A stretch of 64,000 nucleotides of DNA from Nymphaea colorata. Lineage: Eukaryota; Streptophyta; Magnoliopsida; Nymphaeales; Nymphaeaceae. Position 1 is the first letter of the stretch. Every line of letters begins with the position of its first letter. The translations under genes were made by a program, and so were the position numbers. This document shows positions 59,263 through 64,000 of this stretch, piece by piece. The notes under the pieces were generated by a model that was not told the DNA's origin, searched no databases, and saw only the letters and a list, made by a program, of their open reading frames with translations. The stretch covers positions 3,171,503-3,235,502 of the forward strand of contig NC_045143.1 in the NCBI RefSeq assembly GCF_008831285.2. Direction: 5' to 3'.

Positions 59263-59607
59263 TGTAAAAAATCAAAATGAATAAATAATTAAAGGGACAT
59301 GAAATTTTAAAGTGGTTCAACCAATAGGCCTACATCCACTACTCTATCATTTCTTGTTTGCCTTTCTTTGGTGGAGAGGCTCATTTATATAAAGGAGTTA
59401 CATAAGGGGTCTCTAGTTTCCAAAAGATATGACGTTTCATCTTTCAACATACATGACTTTTCATCACTCAAAAGACATGATTTTTCATCTTTCAAGAGAC
59501 ATGACTTTTCATCTTCCAATAGACATGACTTTTCATCTCTCAAGAGATATGACTTTTCATCTTTCAAATAATTTACATTGAGAGCCTTCTTGGTGTTTCT
59601 GTTAACA
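59263..59607 (-). mobile_element. Copia 3' LTR, copy 2
   Basis: Duplicate of 55,530-55,874, including the 24-bp minisatellite (59,423-59,583). Confidence 0.7.
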
Positions 59608-59780
59608 TCCCCCCGCAAGCTCAATGCTCCAACAATAAGATTGAGCTTGTTAATTATTTGATAATGGTGCTGCTTACTAAGTGGCTTAGTTAAAATATCA
59701 GCAATCTGATCTTTGGAAGAGATGTATTGAATTTTCAAATCTCCTTTAGCCAATTTTTCTCGAACAAAAATGAAGGTCAA
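59608..59780 (-). pseudogene. Copia RNase H C-terminal fragment, copy 2
   Basis: Duplicate of 55,875-56,047 with the same QIADILTKPLS signature. Confidence 0.88.
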
Positions 59781-60175
59781 TCTCTATGTGTTTGCTTGTC
59801 GTATAAAACTGCTTAAAAGAGTTCAGCGGCAATCGTTATACTTTGCATTTGCAAATCTTTCTCTTTCTTTTTCCTTCTTAAGCATACAAGTACTGCATAT
59901 ACTGAGAGGGGTGAAGCATGGGAGGGAGGAGCATATGCGACAGTGTTGGATTTGGTTGCACAACAGATGTTCTCTTCATATATACTTTTGTGGGGAATGT
60001 TCCACCCTCGGCTTGTTTTCCTTAGTTTGGGTTTGAAAGTTTGTTGCAAATCATCATCATGATCATCAAGTTTATTGGTCAATTTTAGTTTAATGATTTT
60101 AGTATGGGTAAAGGGAAATCAGTTTGTTCTAGTGCTTCTATGTGATTTTCGCGTGGTAAGGTTCGGTGGTGAAAG

Positions 60176-61745
60176 GCTGGATTCTCAATGAAAATTCTGA
60201 AATAGTCATAGAACAAATTTTTTCTTAATCTTGATTAGTACGCTAAGCCAATCTGATCTCAAACTTCTTTTTTCAAAATGAAAAATTTGCAGCCAATATC
60301 AAGTTTTCTGCTTCATAACTTCAGACGGTATGAACGTTGTTTAGTTATGTTTGCCTCAGATCTGAACTCTAGCGAAGCAACAAGGACCAATCTGTTTCAT
60401 AGAAGGAACTCTGGCCTATTTCTGCTTCAAGCCTCCCCAATTGTTCAAACCGAACAACAATTCAAATCTTGCTTTGCAGTAGGACTTTCTTGTCATAAAA
60501 AAACTAGGGATGCACTTGCAGTTGTAAATTAAATATGACATAGATGCAGATATGAATTATACGCCAATTGCGGGATGATTTGTTTACTCCTGTTGCTGGT
60601 TGGGTCTGTTCAACAAACTTGTGGTTCAGTTTCCAAGTGAGAGAAATCAACTGTACACTAGTAACGGGCTACATATGGTTTTAATTCTGATCTCATTATG
60701 ATGAAACTGGACCATATCTGGCCACATGCGATGCACACATTAGACACGGGTGGGTGATTCAAGCGCCCATCAACCAAAAAATGCTGGCTCCGCCACAGGT
60801 GTACCCAATTATAAAAAAAACTATTCTTAATATTGAAGTTGTAGTATAGCGTTGATATCACTTTGAAATACTAAAACTAATAAGCATGCTCTGCACGATT
60901 CAAATGGTTCTATTTCTATGCAAAATTACGTTTATCACTACTCACAAGAAGTCATAATGGTTTGAGGACCACAACTTGCTGCATCACCATTATAACTATC
61001 ATTTCTTTTACAGGGTTTAAAGAAATAATGCTAAACATGATTTAATTGAGTTCTGTCCAATATTTAGTGTCTTTCCACAAGGCAAGGAAGAAGAGGAAAA
61101 TTATTGTCTTTTTCAAAGAGATGATCCAAATTGTGTGCACTTAGTTTTTAACAGCGGCTCCTCCATCCAGTCACCGCACACTCACGATTCAATGACAGGC
61201 AACGTACGTTCAATCAAGATGCTGAAATTTACATCGTACCAGCACATAGTAAGATAAATATCGACACAGAAAAAACTTTATAAGACTACCTTTTCATTTC
61301 AAAGCGCATAATCCGGATAAACATGCCTCAGGCTTTTGAATTATTCAGTTTATCTGTAAGAACAGACGATTGTATCTTTTTCCACTTGTCCTCCACAAAA
61401 TGAGATTAGTCTAGTTGGGCAAGACTCAGTGACGGCAAATGATAAATGATAATGAGATTAAGTGGACTTGTTTTCTAAGAGGGTGTTTGGTTGGCCGTTT
61501 GGAAAGAGCGAAGACACTCCTCTCCCTCTCAATCCTAAAGTTCAGAGCTCCGCTCAATTATGGTACATCTTTTAATTTGAATGTTGTGCATGTGGTTCAA
61601 ATGACTAATACACATATTAATCCAACTAAGAACATGTTATTATTGCGACACTCAAATCAATTAGTTATACTACGGCCCTTGTAATATTTCTGTTACCAAA
61701 CATTTTATGGAGGAAATGTTTGTTATATACGACGCTGCGGGCGCT
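60176..61745 (-). repeat. Inverted partial copy of the 3-kb unit
   Basis: Reverse complement of parts of 37,400-39,490, including the 84-codon frame, the segment around 38.6-38.9 kb and the CACGATT-GCAGCG end. The region 37,400-38,300 is represented with deletions. It ends within 40 bp of the K-box hairpin. Confidence 0.8.
60278..60532 (+). other. Conserved 84-codon open frame in R7, copy 3
   Basis: MKNLQPISSFLLHNFRRYER through SCHKKTRDALAVVN, same length and frame as 39,126-39,380. No family recognised. Confidence 0.4.
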
Positions 61746-61779
61746 GCATCCACGATTTATGGAGGAATTGTTTGTTGAG

Positions 61780-61893
61780 GAGGATCTCACCACTCTCACC
61801 AAGACCGATTTGAAACACCTTGAAAAGCAGCTTGAAGTTTCTCTATATCGAGTTCGTTCAAGGGAGGTACAATGACAACGACAACTCCTCATG
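61780..61893 (+). pseudogene. B-sister K-box exon fragment, arm A
   Basis: Plus strand reads EDLTTLTKTDLKHLEKQLEV then SLYRVRSRE and the intron start GTACAATGACAACGAC. It matches the 3' part of MADS exon 3 and 34 bases of the following intron (24,293-24,180, minus strand) with about nine substitutions. In frame, but no MADS or I exon is nearby. It forms the left arm of a hairpin. Confidence 0.88.
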
Positions 61894-61944
61894 ATTGAGC
61901 AAGATCGAAACACCTTGAAAAGTTCACTTAAAGATAGAGAAGAG

Positions 61945-62055
61945 CATGAGGAGTTGTCGTTGTCATTGTGCCTCCCTTGAGCGAACTCGATGTAGAGAAA
62001 CTTCAAGCTGCTTGAAGGTGTTTCAAATCGGTTTTGTGAGAGTGGTGAGATCCTC
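61945..62055 (-). pseudogene. B-sister K-box exon fragment, arm B, frameshifted
   Basis: Minus-strand copy of the same exon and intron start, in reverse orientation to arm A across a 51-base loop. Three deleted bases in two places alter the frame inside TLTK-TDLKHL. A few more exon-like bases (RHLT) extend to 62,069. Confidence 0.88.
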
Positions 62056-62075
62056 AGTTAAGTGTCGCTCGCCAG

Positions 62076-62165
62076 TGCCGTGCACCGGACAACGGGACAA
62101 GGCGGAAGTGGATAACCTCCTCCTTTTCACATCCTCATTCTCATTTGAACAAGCTTCAGTCTGTT
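62076..62165 (-). repeat. Shards of the MADS upstream region
   Basis: The reverse complement contains GGTGCACGGCACTGGCGA, GAAAAGGAGGAGGTT and AAATGAGAATGAGGATGTG, matching 27,700-27,850 with deletions between the pieces. Confidence 0.7.
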
Positions 62166-62252
62166 GCGCCGAACACAGACACATAACTGAACGGTGAAAA
62201 AAAAAAGGCGAATATAAAGAATTTTACAGATTGTCATTAGTAAGTTAATTGG

Positions 62253-63020
62253 GTCATATGAATTTTACTGGTATAAAAATCAGATCCAAGGCGGGTTCAA
62301 AATGCCTCTGAAAGAGGCAGGCCGTATGTTAGGACCGAAAATGTCCAACTCAAAGGACTAAGTTTTCCAAATATTCATTTCCTTCAAGGGCACTAAATCA
62401 TCTCTGGCGGATGAAATGGGGAACCGTCGACACATGCTACGCTTTTCATATAGCTGTTCTCATAATCAGTCGATATTGATTAGGTGAATTCACAGTCAAT
62501 ACAATTTGGTTTGGGTATTTATCAGATTATTTTTTGTCAGAAGGAGCCGGAATATCAGGTATATATATATATTCTTTATTAAATATGTATAACTAGCAAA
62601 GACGAGACCAAAACAATTGCTAAGATGCTGTTCCTATTTTATCCAAAGTTCAAGGTGCGGATAAAACTAAACAAAAGTTGATTATGTTTTGTTTTTAAAA
62701 AATTCAGGAGAAGCCCGAGCTAACGCTCTTTTGCTTATGAACCCATACATTTAGACGGCCACTATTTCGGTAGCACGTGTTTTCTCAATTTTGGGGGAAC
62801 AATTCTCAAGTATATATAAGACTGGTAAAATGACACTTTATTATTATTATTAATATTGTTATTACTGCTATTATTTCTATTATTATTATTACTATTATTA
62901 TTGTTAAGATATGCTATTTAAAATCTAGACATGAATGCCCTGCATGTAGCTTAAATTTCTGGTTGCATCACTGCTGTGGGTAATCGAACTGAGTTTTATA
63001 AAGTTCTTCAACTTCAAATC
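62253..63020. repeat. Inverted copy of the MADS upstream segment
   Basis: Reverse complement of 27,928-28,745. Its order relative to the shards at 62,076-62,165 is not the order at the source locus, so the copy was rearranged. Confidence 0.85.
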
Positions 63021-64000
63021 TCAAGTTTCATCCCCTGATCACAAGGTTAGAAGTCCGAATCCTACCAAATTGCTTCCACTTCGCTAACTGAAAGGCAGTA
63101 ATTAAGTACCTGTTGATCACAGAGCTTGGTAATTAGTTGAGCTCTTTCATCGCCTTTCTGGTTAATTTCCCGCATATAGAGATGAATTCGTGTAGTATGA
63201 AGAAGGCCTCAAGGAATCATCAATATCTTAACCTGCTGATCACTTGCATGCTATAGCTCTAGTCTTTTCGTTATTGAACGTTCAAATCGGCTTCACTATT
63301 TCTCCGCAACATTGCTGAAGAAGGAATGCTTATGCATGTTTATAAGATAATCAGATTAATTTGAGAAAGTGCAAGAGATTAGTGGAGTTTTCCACACTGT
63401 ACTGAACTTCACTTATTGATCTGATAACAGGAAATGCATAGAGAATCACAGATTGGACATAGTAGAGCTAAAAAGAGGCAGAACTCCAACCTTGGTCCAA
63501 CGTATATCGCATCCCTATGCTGTTCATGAAAGCTTTTGTTCATGATCCGGATCCACCAATTGTTCATTTCTCAGATCTCTGGCTCTGAACTGGTAGCTTA
63601 TAAGCTCAACCTTCTTCACTAAGGCTATGTTGGATAGCTAGCATGGGATCTCAAATCTGCATTAGGAGAAATCCACTACTGAATTAAACGGTGGATTTCA
63701 CAGCTGTGGATTTAATTAAGAGCCACATTACGTTATAAAAACCATGCATCTGTACGGTTTTAAGATATCTGTGGATCTGGGTAGCCTTGGATCCCTGGAT
63801 CTAAGGTCCAAAGCTATCAAACATAGCCTGAGAGATATCTAAATCCAACCCCTAGTCATCAAGTGAGCCAAGGTACTCTTGTTAGCAATATTAGTTTCAC
63901 CTTAGTTAATACCACACAAAGAACGTTGCCCTCTTCTCAAAATGCAAACAGTTAGTTCATGTTCTACAGCCATAAAGCACAATTAAGTTGGAGCTAGGAT
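63021..64000. other. Intergenic DNA, no gene identified
   Basis: No long open frame. 63,640-63,840 contains GTGGATTT/AAATCCA and GGATCT-type repeated words reminiscent of the style of repeat R4 but not alignable by eye. Confidence 0.35.

Larger units (their letters stand above)
58245..60025. repeat. 1,781-bp direct duplication, copy 2
   Basis: Copy of 54,512-56,292. At its right end the sequence runs on as TTAGTTTGGGTTTGAAAG, which is the reverse complement of the continuation seen at 49,440-49,483; copy 1 lacks this because the insertion starts there. Confidence 0.95.

Noticed and set aside
54512-60025. The 1.78-kb direct repeats as LTRs of a retrotransposon
   Set aside because: They do not begin TG or end CA, no primer site follows the left copy, the space between holds no retroelement genes, and each copy contains a truncated copia end and a PPR exon.

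Overview
The window looks like nuclear DNA of a flowering plant. It is AT-rich and intron-bearing, full of TA, CT and GA microsatellites, packed with broken Ty1/copia retrotransposons, and contains plant-specific gene families (a MIKC MADS-box gene of the B-sister clade, PPR-DYW, CIPK, TBL). The exact lineage cannot be told from what is visible. Only one gene appears to have a complete coding structure. The rest is gene fragments and nested repeats.

Layout. (1) 1-10.8 kb: repeat blocks, a copia fragment, a fragment of a CBL-interacting protein kinase (CIPK) with its leader, then a fold-back element (about 5.25-7.88 kb) whose 1.1-kb inverted arms enclose a second CIPK fragment; a 210-bp LTR with primer binding site lies near 10.6 kb. 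(2) 11-19.5 kb: a copia integrase remnant, a 1.3-kb dispersed repeat, a terminal TBL acetyltransferase exon, a 53-bp minisatellite. (3) 23.1-27.2 kb, minus strand: a six-exon B-sister MADS-box gene (TT16/ABS/GGM13-like), 266 codons, with all splice sites GT-AG. Its DNA-binding helix carries unusual acidic substitutions, exons 3 and 4 are fused, and the conserved C-terminal tail is frameshifted. (4) 32.8-39.3 kb: a roughly 3-kb unit duplicated in tandem. (5) 41-47.4 kb: copia gag-protease-integrase remnant, LTR plus PBS, copia integrase remnant, a third CIPK fragment split by a GC-rich insertion, and a 475-bp-arm palindrome. (6) 49.5-54.1 kb: repeats, then a V-ATPase c'' pseudogene on the plus strand. 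(7) 54.5-60.0 kb: a 1,781-bp direct duplication carrying a PPR-DYW 3' exon joined to a copia LTR, with a 1.95-kb palindrome-ended insertion between the copies. (8) 60.2-63.0 kb: an inverted copy of part of region 4, then pieces of the B-sister locus: a hairpin made of two inverted K-box exon copies, and upstream flanking DNA of the MADS gene.

No operon or new multi-gene system is visible. The most interesting biology is the B-sister MADS gene together with the displaced pieces of the same locus 34 kb away. Those pieces form a long perfect-like hairpin with homology to the gene's own K-box exon, the configuration proposed for newborn plant small-RNA loci. All alignments quoted were made by eye, so boundaries of repeats are good to roughly ten bases unless stated otherwise.
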